DNA of 64,000 nucleotides, taken from contig OX419757.1 in assembly GCA_948567375.1 (NCBI GenBank), forward strand, positions 42,408,001-42,472,000, written 5' to 3'. Each line of letters begins with the position of its first letter. Within the stretch, counting starts at the first letter, position 1. This stretch comes from Lunularia cruciata (Eukaryota; Streptophyta; Marchantiopsida; Lunulariales; Lunulariaceae). The notes beneath the pieces were generated by a model. The model worked only from the letters and a program-made list of their open reading frames with translations. It searched no databases and was not told the DNA's origin. Of this stretch, positions 36,290 to 47,168 are shown piece after piece. Made by a program: the position numbers and the translations under genes.

Positions 36290-39200
36290 GACACAACGTC
36301 CTTGTTGTGCAATTGTTGTTCAAATGCTTGCACCAACACCGATGCATGTGTCAAATTGGAGGCGGGCTCCGAGGTTGCTTCATAGAGGGGGTAACCTTTC
36401 CATTGTACTAGATAGTCTACCCACGGATGGCGAGTACCACGCATGCATTTTTGGAGAATACGGTCTACTTCATATTCCTTTGTGCCATCAATGAGTGTCG
36501 GACAAGGTCAAATATCTTGGGTGGAATGATCCTAGCCTGAGCGGGGAGCATATGTGCGTAGTAGGGAAACATGGAACACGAGATGGATCTTCATGTGTGG
36601 TGGTAGCTCAAGGTGATAGGCCACAACGCCGACGCAACAAAGAATTGAGAAAGGCCCAATAAAATGAGATATGAGCTTACGAGGTCCAACGAATGTGAGG
36701 TTGGTTGTTGATAGCCACACTTAATCTCCAACATTGAACTCTATGTGCATATGGTGTGCATCAGCATACTGCTTTTGTGGAGTTTTTGCAATCTGTAATC
36801 TGTGCTTGGCGCTCTCCACACCTTGTTGGAATCTAAAAACAAACGTGTTGACTACATCGACCTTGGTAGCCACTGGACGGATCTTCATCAAGCTAGAAGG
36901 TGTGAAGGGATGCTCACCATACATGAGGAAGAACAGAGTGACTTGGGTGGATGCATTCACTGAATTGTTGTAAGCGAATTCCACCAAAGGGAGTAGGGTG
37001 TCCCACCTTTCTTGCTCTTCTAAGGTGAAGCCACGTAACATGTCTTCAATCATGCGATTAGCCCGCTCTGTTTGGCCATTTGTTTGTGGGTGGTAAGCTA
37101 TGGACATGGCAAACTTGGTTTTGAAGAAACCAAAGAGTGTTCACCAAAACAAACTGGTGAATTGAGTGCCTCTATCAGTGATAAGTACTCTAGACAAGCC
37201 ATGGTGAGAGAAGACTGCATCTAAGTATAATTGCGCTAGTTGTGGAGCGGTCACATCCTTGGTGGTAGGGCATACATGAAACATTTTGATGAGTCGGTCC
37301 ACAAAGACCACAATAGAGTCAAACCTTGAGGTGGTCTTGGGTAATTCACAAACAAGATCCATACTCACTTGTTCCCAATGTTGAGTAGGCGTCGGCAGAG
37401 GTTGAAGGAGCCCTGCAAGAGCTTGATTAGAAGCTTTGTTCTGTTGACAAAGTAGACAGCTGCGCACATAGTCCATCACGACGTTGTTCATCTTAGGCCA
37501 ATAGTAATGGCGCTAGATTGCATCCAAGGTCTTGTCCACTAAGACATGACCTGCAATGGCCAAATCATGACATTCCGCTAGAATGGTGGTCCGTAATTCT
37601 GGGACATTTGGGATCCATAATCTACCATCATGAAAGGTGAGTCCTTGGGTGCTAGTGACGCCTTTGGATGATTGCGCTTCTACAATCTGTGGATCCATTT
37701 TTGTAGCAGCCAAAATCTTTGGCCAGAATTTAGGGTTAATCTTAACCTCTACCACCACATTGTTTGCCATTGGCATGTGGGTGAATGCATCTGCAAGTTG
37801 CTTCTTACCTTCCACATAGGTGATTGTCATATTGAAGCATTGTCGCCACTCTGCCCACCAAATCTGGCGACAAGATAGATCCTTCTACGTCTTGAGGTAG
37901 ACTAGAGGTTCGTGGTCTGTCTCTACTACAAATGCCTTCTCACCCAAATAGTGCTTCCAATGTTTGGTTGCCAGAACAATAACCACCTCTTCTTGTTTTG
38001 TGGTGTGGTAGTTGCGCTCTGTTGGTAACAAATTTTGAGAGAAATATGCAATTGGATGCCATCTATCATGCCACTCTTGTTGTAAGACTGCTCCTATTGT
38101 TACGCTTGATGCATCTGTAGCCAACTTGATTGGACGTTTTGGGTCATACCACTTCAAGTTTGGTGCATGTAGCAAGGCGGCTTTCAATTCTTGAAAGGCC
38201 AACTCTTGTGCGGTTCCCCATGTCCACTTCTTTCCCTTGCCAAGTAGTTCCGTTAAAGGTTGTGCAACCTTGGAGAAGTCCTTGACAAATCTATGATAGA
38301 ATCTTGTCAACCCCAAGAAGCTCTTGAGTTGAGTCTGATCTTCTAGGCACTCTATTTTTGAATGACCTCTATTTTATCCGTCAATACTTGAATGCTCTCT
38401 GCACTTACTCTATGCCCCAAGTAGTCTACTTCAGACTTGCCAAACTTGCACTTTGAGATTTTGGCATACAATCTATTATGTCTTAGAATCTGGAAGACCT
38501 CTCGTAGGTGTTGTTTGTGTTCCATCATTGTGCTACTATATACTAAGATATCATCCAAGAAGACGATAACAAACTTATCCAAGTATGGACAAAATATGTC
38601 ATTCATTAGACTCATGAAAGTGGCAGGTGCATTGGTGAGGCCAAAAGGTATCACAAGATACTCGAAGTGGCCATACCTGGTTTGAAGGCAGTTTTATACA
38701 CATCCTCCTCTGTAATTCGGATTTGATTGTGACCACTCCGCAAGTCCAATTTGGTGAAGTATCTCGCTCCATGGAGTTGATCAAATAGGTCATCCATGCG
38801 AGGTAAGAGGTATTTATTCTTCATTGTTTGCTGATTGAGACCTTGATAGTCAATGCACATGCGCATTATACCATCTTTCTTCTTCACAAACAAGACAGGA
38901 GCCCCATATGGTGATACGCTAGGTTGGATGAATCCCTTCTGCAGCATCTCCTCAATTTGAGTCTTACACTCCTCCAACTCATGAGGTGATAGGTGATATG
39001 GGGCCTTACAAGGAGATGTCTCCCCGGGAGTGTCTCAATTTTATGATCTACTCTCCTTTTTGGTGGTAATCCTGAGGGTAGATCATCGGGAAAGACATCT
39101 TGAAATTCATCTTCCATGGCCTTCAATTTCTCAGGAATTTGTCCATCAAGTTGTGCACTCTGGACTTCTCTTGTTAGACCCATGAAACATCTATCGGTCT

Positions 39201-39717
39201 TCCAGACAGTTGCCGTCCCTATGACATATAGATGTAGATCTTGCTTGGGTGATTTTTCTTTAACCCCAATGATTGACCATTGGTGGGTTCTCACTACTTT
39301 CTTCCTCCAATCTACCATAGGGTTGTAATGCTCCATCCATGGCATACCTAAGATTGTATCATAACGAGCTAATTGTATCACTCGCCACTCAATTGCTTCT
39401 TGATATTCTCCTACATAACGTGTGACTTGTCTAGGTAATGATTCAATCCTCTTTGTTTGCTTGTTAGGCAACTCTACTTCTTCACTCCCATCTCTCTCTA
39501 GATCCATTCACAATTTTATTGCAACAGAGCGAGATAAGAAATTCTCTATTGCTCCCGGATCGATTAATACTCTCACTTGATTGCTTTCTAGGACTTCATT
39601 CACGACAATCAATTGTGAGGTTGCCTTTTGGGATCTTTGCACATTAGTCTTCTTCCTTCCCTTGCTTCTCTTCTTCCTTATTGAGCCAGTAAGGCCGTGA
39701 GGTAGATTTATTGGCAA
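36290..39717 (-). pseudogene. gypsy 3 pol: protease, RT, RNase H, integrase, chromodomain
   Basis: Protease region at 39717-39300; the active-site motif, normally D-S/T-G-A, reads IDPGAIENFLS near 39,560. The RT fingers are at 38977-38651 ([31 protein letters not shown]) and the palm at 38654-38352 (FLDDILVYS near 38,555). RNase H is at 38316-37885 (TDASSVTIGAVLQQEW). The integrase finger region is at 37830-37420 and the core at 37491-37141 (ITDRGTQFTSLFW) then 37107-36721 (YHPQTNGQTERANRMIEDML). The chromodomain is at 36490-36310 (DYLVQWKGYPLYEATSEP). Breaks are few: a TGA after TSLFW, an RT shift near 38,655 and others. Non-functional. Confidence 0.92.
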
Positions 39718-39819
39718 TCTTTGTTTTCCAAAGTGTTTTCCATCTCCTCCTCTTCAATGCGCCTCTCTATGTTGTTCAAAGATTGCATGTATGAAGGCCG
39801 AGGGCCTCTAGGGAAACGA

Positions 39820-40727
39820 GTGCAACAGTTGGTAGATATGTGCCCAATACGGCCACAATTTTAACTATGCTGTTGTTCTCCTTGAGTTCCTTCTCCTCGT
39901 GGGACTTCATCTCTTAGTTCTTCTACCCGTCCACACTCCTCTTGAAGCGGTCGTGCTCCTTGATCTCAAAATCAAAGGTTACCCAATTCCATTGGTACGG
40001 ATCCACCCATGTTTGGCATTTCTGCTTGATAATGTTGAGGTGGAACTACTCCTTCACTTCCACCCAATGCTCCTGCTATTCTTTGTGCACAAGCAATGGT
40101 TTCAAATACCGTGCGAGGATTTTGCACCATGACTTCTTGGCAAATTTTCTTCTTTAACCCTCGTTTGAAATTATCAAAAGATTTTGTTTGGCTCATGTTG
40201 GTTATTGCAACTTGTAGATCTAGAAATGCATCCATATACTCTTGTACGTTGTTTTTCTGTCTCAATCCCCGTAGTCGGGTTTGAGCCATATGCATAAAAT
40301 CCACCGACTGGAAATTCTTCAACAATCCTTCTTGCATTGATGTCCACGTGACCTCCCTTCTCTCTACCAACATGGCTTGTTCCCAAGCATCATACCATGT
40401 GAGAACTTTATCGGTCAAGTACCCACATGCAAATACGCCTACAGCATGCTCCGTGATCTCTATTGAGAACAATCTAAAATATTGATTCATTCTCAAGATC
40501 TAATTTTCCACTACTCCCATCATACACTGCCCCTTGTAAGGCTCAATGTTATAGGTCTTCTTCATCCGGAGTAGCAATGTGGCTTCATCATTGATAGAGT
40601 TCGTAGGCACAGGTGCCTCTCCAAGTACTTCAGTTGCAAGTACTGGGTTTTGAGACGGCTCTTCTTCTTGCATGACTTGATTGTTCCTGAGGATCTGCAC
40701 TTGACTTTGTAATGTCTCCATGGTCAC
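39820..40727 (-). pseudogene. gypsy 3 gag with zinc knuckle
   Basis: One frame from 40727 to 39972, interrupted by a single TAG at 40500-40502. It contains the retrotransposon Gag region (LTWYDAWEQAMLVE; GLRQKNNVQEYMDAFLDL). A C2HC knuckle follows near 39,860-39,824 (NCGRIGHISTNC), with its first Cys changed and a stop just before it. Apart from these changes it is the best-preserved coding piece of the transposons here. Confidence 0.88.
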
Positions 40728-41371
40728 CTAATCTCTCAAAATTCATTCAACATCCCTTGCACCAGCTCTTGCAATTGCGGATCCATGGTTCTTGCAACAC
40801 TCAATTGTTAATGTCTACTTCAATAAAGAGTCAATATGATCATTCTAGAAGGCGCACAAACTATCAAAACTACCATTGGGATCTCAGAAGTTGTCACTCA
40901 TTGATAATACTACTCGCCAAAATTTCTAACCACAAAATCTCTAAACATCACTTTTGGTCTCCCTACATAACGGATTTCTACTTGAGTGTTGAAAAGGATT
41001 TGGAACATTCACATCCATATCATCATAGTAGAATATAGATTGTCAAATTCCACTCTCTGTCATATATCACCACAGGTAGAATCACCGGGTTTGGTGAGTT
41101 CATCACATTGTCTATGAATTTTGCGCCGAAGTGATAAACTAGCGATACTCTTATTTGCTCATGCTAGATGTACATAACCTTGATGTGGAATGGATTTGGG
41201 AATGGAAAGCTAGGTGCGAGAAATTGTCTTCCCGGTGCATCCATCCCGTCCGCTCTCTAAAGTCCTTCCTTAGTCTAGCAACTCTTTTATGTTCTCCACC
41301 TCAAATTATTCAGTTTCAGTAGTTCGTGCTCTTCCAAGAATGGTGATCCACTCTCTTGGACTAAGACACTC
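40728..41371 (-). other. Leader of gypsy 3
   Basis: Non-coding stretch between PBS and gag, about 640 bp, with no feature recognised. Confidence 0.6.
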
Positions 41372-41383
41372 GCTCTGATACCA
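41372..41383 (-). other. Primer-binding site of gypsy 3 (initiator tRNA-Met type)
   Basis: GCTCTGATACCA on the plus strand, TGGTATCAGAGC on the element strand, one base from the 5' LTR. Confidence 0.93.
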
Positions 41384-41384
41384 T

Positions 41385-42141
41385 TGTAATACTCCGAGTA
41401 CAAGAGAAGAGAGAGAAACACAAATTACACACTCAACATTTGGTGTCCCAAAGGAACACCTTCACTTTATTATATAGACAAAGAGGATCTCTTCCAAGGA
41501 AATTCTACCATAGGATTAGGCATACAGATTGATGATATGTCAACAAGCTCCATCCTTGGATTACTTACTTGGATGGGTGACATGTTGATCGAGGTCTTAT
41601 CTGGTTGGTCAAACAAGCTTTGATTAAAGAGAATCTTTTATGGAATTTTTCTATAGGAGTCTCAAAATCACGTGAGTAAGGTACTGTTGGAAAGCTATTG
41701 ACGAGACAAACTAAGGGGAGGGAAGACCAACCTTTCCTCTATGGGGAAAAGGGGGGGAGAAGAATATGCACATTTTCAAGATCTAATTCATCTATTTAGG
41801 TCTCCAAAATTGCCTTCAAAGATTTCAAACATATTTCGATTCATACTCTATTAGTAGAAATCTTTTTTTGGTGATATCTCTAATACCTTTTTCTGATCTA
41901 TTTAGTCCATCATGTGTAACATTTTTCCAAATATTACTAAACTAATTCTCACATTTAAATCATATGTCTAATTATTGATTTTAAGGTTCTCAAATCTATT
42001 TTGATTTCTGTTCTATTAATAGAAATATTCTTTTGGTGTTACTTTTATCTGATCTATTTTGACAATCATATATAACATCATTCTAGATGTTACCAAATCA
42101 AATTTCACCTCTAGATCATATGGTTAACTTTTGGTATTACA
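41385..42141 (-). repeat. 5' LTR of gypsy 3 (long form)
   Basis: 757 bp. On the plus strand it starts TGTAATACTCCGAGTAC and ends TTTTGGTATTACA. The ends form the 8-bp inverted repeat TGTAATAC/GTATTACA. It contains the tandem U3-head duplication seen in the other long LTRs. Confidence 0.94.
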
Positions 42142-43855
42142 ATAAGGTTTGTAACCACAACATCATTTTATAATCTGAGACCAAATATAAATCTACTCTG
42201 ACAAGTGTCATCTACAAAGAATATGAATGTTCCCTCCAAGCAAGGTATCTACTCTCTCATGCCATAGCAAACACTATATTCTTGAAGGTATCATGGGTAG
42301 CTATCCTCTGTCTTCCATAAAGATATTGTATCATATGGATCAGTATTGCATCTAGTGTAGAACCACACTCACAAATGAATAACGAAGATATAGACGTGTA
42401 GACCAAACTTAGGCAAAACTTCATTGTTGTAGAAAAAGGGACTGGTGCAAATCAAAATGCCTTGATGCACAATCAAGGTAGGATCCAAGAGCCTACACCC
42501 TTGTCAGAGCAAGTGCGAAGAAATGCTCTAGTGACCCGAGGAATAGATGAATCAACTAAAAGAGAATGTAGCATATGTTGACACTATCGCTCCATCAAGG
42601 AAGACTGCAAACCTTTGGTCCAATCTGACTGTAGTGAAACAAAGGATGGAAGATCCTCCCGTGCCCATAGAGATAGACCATCTATTGCATGCCACAATAA
42701 CACTCGAAGAGAAAACGATCCTTCCTTCACCTCAGTCACATAAATCTACAAAATTGACCTAACAACAATCACAAAATGAAAAGAAAATAAAGATGCCAAG
42801 AGAGCACAATTACCCAAAAATGCTATAGGTGTCATCTACTCTATAGAGAATAGATCTACCCTCCTGCACAAAATTGCTAATGATATATGTCTGTGTTAAA
42901 TTCTCTGTCACACTCAAATGTCCCTGGTCAGATGATATCACTAAAGATTACCATAATTTTCCTATCAAAAGCTCTTATACATGATAAGAAAGTCAAGGAA
43001 AAGAGAATCATGCAAAGAAGACAAATCAATTGACGGGTAATACTAGAGAAAAGTATACCAAATGCACTTGTGGATCTCCTAGTAGAGGAAAGTACTCCAC
43101 ATGGAGAACATACTTTGCAAGTGCAACTTCTAAGAAAAATGTGATAAAATCCTTGGATATTACTAGCACTCTAAGAATATATAGTACACATGTATATGTG
43201 AGACATTTGTATGGAAAGTCAAGAAGGGGAAAAATACCTGAAAGAGACCATGCTTTACACTTTGACACTTTGATTCTCAAATTTACAATATATAACTCGG
43301 TAATCAAGTGATGAAAAGTATATCTAATTTAATATTCGAGGTACACAATGTATGTATCATTTACTAAGGAAGGAAATACATAACCTAGCATAGCCCAAGT
43401 AATAAATAAAAAAGCTTTGAAGTCAACCATGGCAAACAAATGTCCCCTGAAAAGATTTTCTTGTGTATTGACAACTGACTCCAAGACTATGATTCACTCA
43501 AGTGACCATCTATGTTGATAGTAAAGAGAAGCAAGAAAACCAAAGAACAACCGTACAAAGAGAATGAGACTCGCCAAGAATCCACCGGCCTCCCTAAACT
43601 CTCTAGAGATGAATGTTAGAAACATTATTAAAATATTCTCTATATCCACCTATAAGGTACCCCACTCATGATGATATCTAAGAGTGCCTTGATACCCAAG
43701 AAAATAACCTCACACCCTCCAAGTGTAACTACTCCCAACTGATGTGGGCTAAAATGCTCTCGGAAATGAAATCCCAATTGAAAGACCATGGTGTGACTAA
43801 TTGAACACAAAAAGATCTCCAATAACAATAAACCTTTCTCCATCAGGAGAAGTCA
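42142..43855 (-). pseudogene. LINE copy B reverse transcriptase and endonuclease, N-side part
   Basis: The RT start region reads FREHFSPHQLGVVTLGGCEV (near 43,760-43,700). The fingers/palm is at about 43,660-43,500. The catalytic ADDT site reads VNDT near 43,365, so it is probably inactive. The open frame 43307-43026 carries KVSKCKAWSLSGI and the thumb (HVEYFPLLGDPQVH). At 42,375-42,260 a continuous frame shows ICECGSTLDAILIH (C-x-C-x9-H, next Cys replaced by Tyr), then RIATHD, and at about 42,185 LVRVDLYLV. This is the Cys/His finger, THD and RVD arrangement of a restriction-like endonuclease. Two in-frame stops and several shifts occur. Confidence 0.75.
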
Positions 43856-45092
43856 ACTAACCCCTACCATCCGACTAACCGACCCCTACCACCCGACTAA
43901 CGGACATAGGCGAGAGGGAGTCCGAGTCACAGAGCAAGGTGATATATATAGAACCTTCGCAGGATGGCATCCGTGCACCAAAGAAGCCCACATGTCAATG
44001 TGCAACATCGTCCACAAAAGCTGCAGACATCTGCTGACCGCAGTACTTCGCTTAGTGGGGTATCGAGTAATGTGAAATCAGGAAGATCGATTGTAAGAGT
44101 TTAAGAGGCCTTCGCATTAAAATGACAGCCATGCGGAGTCATACAAGCGACGATCAACATGAGAAGCAAGGGAGAACTGCACGATACTCGGTACCTACAG
44201 CAAATGGACATCACATTGATGTCTTTCGCCCGTTTAAGACAGATACTTCCTAGTACATGCTACAGTACGCTAAACATGTTCTACAGTCAGTGCAAGCGTT
44301 ATCTGCAACTCTCCGTTTGATGCCGTTTGTTACAACAGATGTTCGTGAGTAATTCATCCTCTACATGTAAGCACAAATCCTGATTTGGAGGAGGTCCACT
44401 GGTTGTTTAAAGTTAATTTCGCTAATGAGTAACCAAAGTAAATCTCAAATCTGCACGCACGAAATCAACGGCCACTAGCTTTTCAACTAAAAATTTAGAG
44501 GACGACGAAACAGGAAGCAGAAATCGAAGAGCTCAAGAACAAACACCATTCACATTTAAACCGCCAATAGGGAAAAAAGAGTGTGAACTAACCTGTTCGA
44601 ATGTCAGATAAGAATTCTAAGGCAAACGACTCATCAATCCTGCTTCTTTGTTATAACGAACAAAGTTAAGTGAAGTGGTTTTGATTGTGGAGGTAGAGTG
44701 TCCTCTACCTTACCTGAATACCCTCCTTACGACTCATCACCTGGATAAGTATTCAGAGGCAAACAACTCATTTATCCTGCTTTTCTTGTTATAACGAACA
44801 AAGTTAAGGTGGTTTTGATTGTGAACGTTGAGTGTCCTCTACCTTAACTGTATACCTTCTCTTACCTATATCGGGTACTAACAGCCCAAAATGTATCAAC
44901 CATCTTGTCAAAGGAACTGTTACCCTTTTGAGCTAGATCCAACCGTTTGTGTGTATCGTTGACTGATCATGCACCATCGAACCGAGACTCAGTTGACTCT
45001 TCATGACAATTTCTGTTAATTCTTAGATCATCACGATCATCCGTCAAGATTGAGCAGCACTAATTACTGCCTCCTTGACACTTGAATTCGGG
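43856..45092. other. Boundary between the LINE relic and HPPK/DHPS
   Basis: Holds a short tandem repeat (CCCCTACCA(T/C)CCGACTAAC, 43,860-43,903) at the truncated end of LINE copy B, and an imperfect two-unit tandem repeat at 44,607-44,880 in the 3' flank of HPPK/DHPS. No gene is recognised. Confidence 0.6.
44607..44880. repeat. Imperfect tandem duplication, period about 147 bp
   Basis: Both units carry GTTATAACGAACAAAGTTAA, GTGGTTTTGATTGTG and GAGTGTCCTCTACCTTA in the same order (units start near 44,607 and 44,754). Confidence 0.8.
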
Positions 45093-47168
45093 TCATGACT
45101 TCGATTTGTAGACAGCGTCAGCAACTTTAATCGCATCAACGGCAGCCCGTACATTGTGGACTCTTATTATATTGGCACCACCAGCGACTCCAACTACAGC
45201 TGCAGCAGCGGTGGCAAAATCTCTATCCTTCCCTTCTACTTGACCACAGATTTTGCCTAAAAATCCTTTCCTCGACGGACCCAGTAAAATTGGTCCATTG
45301 GATGCAGCCTTGTTCCTCCAAGACAGCTCTTCTCTGAAAGCTGGCAATTCCCTCATGAGCTCAACATTTTGCTCCACAGTTTTAGCAAATCCTAGACCTG
45401 GATCAGTGATCATCCGCCAGGATGGTATGCCGGCATACTCTGCAGACGTAAGACTGGATGCAAGTTCTGCAGCCACTTCGGAGCACACGTTGGAGTACTG
45501 CGTGTTGAGCTTGTTCTGCATGGTAAGAGGATTACCTCGCATGTGCATGCTCACGTAGGGTACCCCGAGTTTTGCCACCGTTTTCCACATCTCAGTATCT
45601 AGAGTTCTGCATTGAAGGAAGTAAGCATTGATATGCTCGGTTAGACTTTTGCTCAGAGAACAATATATACATTAGTTAACAGCAAAGACGATAGCCATAA
45701 CACAACCAGGTTCAAAAGCCCTTTCTTTCAGACTAAAACAATCCTAAACCAAACATGTTAAGTAGGGAGGAGAGCGTCAGCCAGTAATCAAGCACACTTA
45801 AACATTGTTCAGAGAATCCGGAATCCCACAGACAAACTCAACCTGAAAGGCTGTATTGCACGTTCTATCAGAAACATCTGTAGGGTCAACAGATCGTCAA
45901 TGGCTGCTTTTCATAGAGGAGTGGAGTTTGAACACACTGGAAATACAGGATCAAGAATGAAGCACATTCTTGGATCTCATAGTTCCAGTGTCCACTCATC
46001 TACCATCTCATACGGTAGATCCTTCTCAACAAGTTGGTGCGAGCAATGTTCTCAACTTGCACATGTCGTAATCAGATAAACGTTGTGCAAGAGCTTACCC
46101 TCCAGAGACATCGTTGACAATATGAACCCCTCTTAACACTGCTGCTTCAGCTACTCTTGCATCGAACGTATCCACAGAGAGACACACTCCTTCCATGTCC
46201 GAGACTGCTACGAGACCCTCTAAAATAGGTAGAAGGCGGTCAAGCTCCTCCTCAGTTGTTAGTCTCCTAGCTCCGGGCCGAGTGGATTGAGCCCCAAGAT
46301 CGATGAAATCTGCCCCTTCACTAACCATTCTCTTGACCTGATCCAATGCGCTCGCCAAGCTAACGAATGATCCACCGTCACTAAAGCTATCAGGGGTAAT
46401 ATTTAGTATACCCATTATGTGGGTTCTCTGACTCCAATCCCACAATTTATTTCCTAGTGGTAAGACTCTTTTAAGTCCTCCTTTGCCCACACAAGTTTCT
46501 CCACCAAACGAGTCCCTCCAAGCTTTCTGGACCTCTCCACCTTCTATTGAGGGATGGCTTATCCATCGTCCAGGATGGACCTCGACTGCTTTTGGGCCTA
46601 ACAAATCTACCAATGGAGCTAACACAAATGGGCGTTCTAATATTAATGGGTGAGGTATTTGCAGGGTCTCCGTCGCAAGCGTCAAAGATCCGTAGTAAAG
46701 TATATCGAGATCAATAGGTCGAGGACCATAGCGTACCCCACCTTGTATCCTACCCAGTTCTCCTTCGATTTTTTTCAATTCTCGTAGAAGAGCATGGGGA
46801 GCTAGTCGGGTGGTAGCTTTGACAGCAGAGTTGAGAAAAGAAGGTTGATCAGTCATGTAAGCAGCCGCACTTTCATACAAAGAAGCGTGCCCTGTCACCA
46901 CTATCTCTGCCTTCCTCAGCAGTTCCAAAGCTCTGTTGAAGTTGTCCACTCGATCACCTACGTTGCCTCCGAGGGCAATAACCACCTCTTCTTCCGGTCG
47001 AGGATCAAGTGACGCTGCATTGGAGTGTTTATTATCTTCCAGATTTGAACCAGCATTGAGCGATGACACGCCCTGCCTGGACAGGAAATGCAGAGACCAA
47101 GGAGACAAGACCGTCATTAAATAGTAGCTTAACACATCGAATCCAAAGACCTGAACCACGCTCTTCAT
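45093..47168 (-). CDS. HPPK/DHPS, bifunctional folate-synthesis enzyme
   Basis: Fused 6-hydroxymethyl-7,8-dihydropterin pyrophosphokinase and 7,8-dihydropteroate synthase. It activates the pterin with ATP and condenses it with p-aminobenzoate; the plant enzyme is mitochondrial. Two exons: 47168-46099 and 45606-45093, with a 492-bp GT-AG intron. The join is in frame and gives 527 residues, the usual size. HPPK is at about 61-200 (ALGGNVGDRVDNFN; GPRPIDLDILYYG). DHPS is at about 250-527 (MGILNITPDSFSDGG, GAQSTRPGA, VNDVSGG, MHMRGNP, DPGLGFAKT, GPSRKGFLGK, GANIIRVHNV). All core motifs are present, so it is probably functional. The N-terminal 55 residues are Ser/Leu-rich with few acidic residues before residue 44, compatible with a targeting peptide. 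Start choice is uncertain: Met at 47168, an in-frame Met at 47117, or an upstream exon spliced near 47,070 (CCAGGCAG acceptor). Confidence 0.94.

Larger units (their letters stand above)
35519..42141 (-). mobile_element. Near-complete Ty3/gypsy chromovirus (gypsy 3)
   Basis: 6623 bp on the minus strand: 5' LTR, PBS, leader, gag with zinc knuckle, protease, RT, RNase H, integrase, chromodomain, polypurine tract (36275-36287) and 3' LTR. The flanking pentamers ATAAA (35514-35518) and ATAAG (42142-42146) match at 4 of 5 positions. The two LTRs are about 90% identical by eye in the compared 350 bp. Coding domains are much better kept than in copies 1 and 2 but are still broken by stops and shifts. 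Confidence 0.94.
34980..43855 (-). mobile_element. LINE-like element, copy B (RT plus restriction-like endonuclease), split by gypsy 3
   Basis: Minus-strand non-LTR element, 5'-truncated near 43,855 just inside the RT. It runs 43,855-42,142, is interrupted by the chromovirus at 42141-35519, and resumes from 35,518 to a stop near 35,129. A presumed 3' non-coding tail follows to about 34,980. Joined by position only, the sides give RT, thumb, a Cys/His finger, an endonuclease-like part and a C-terminal helical part, in the same order as LINEs with a restriction-like endonuclease. Confidence 0.72.
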
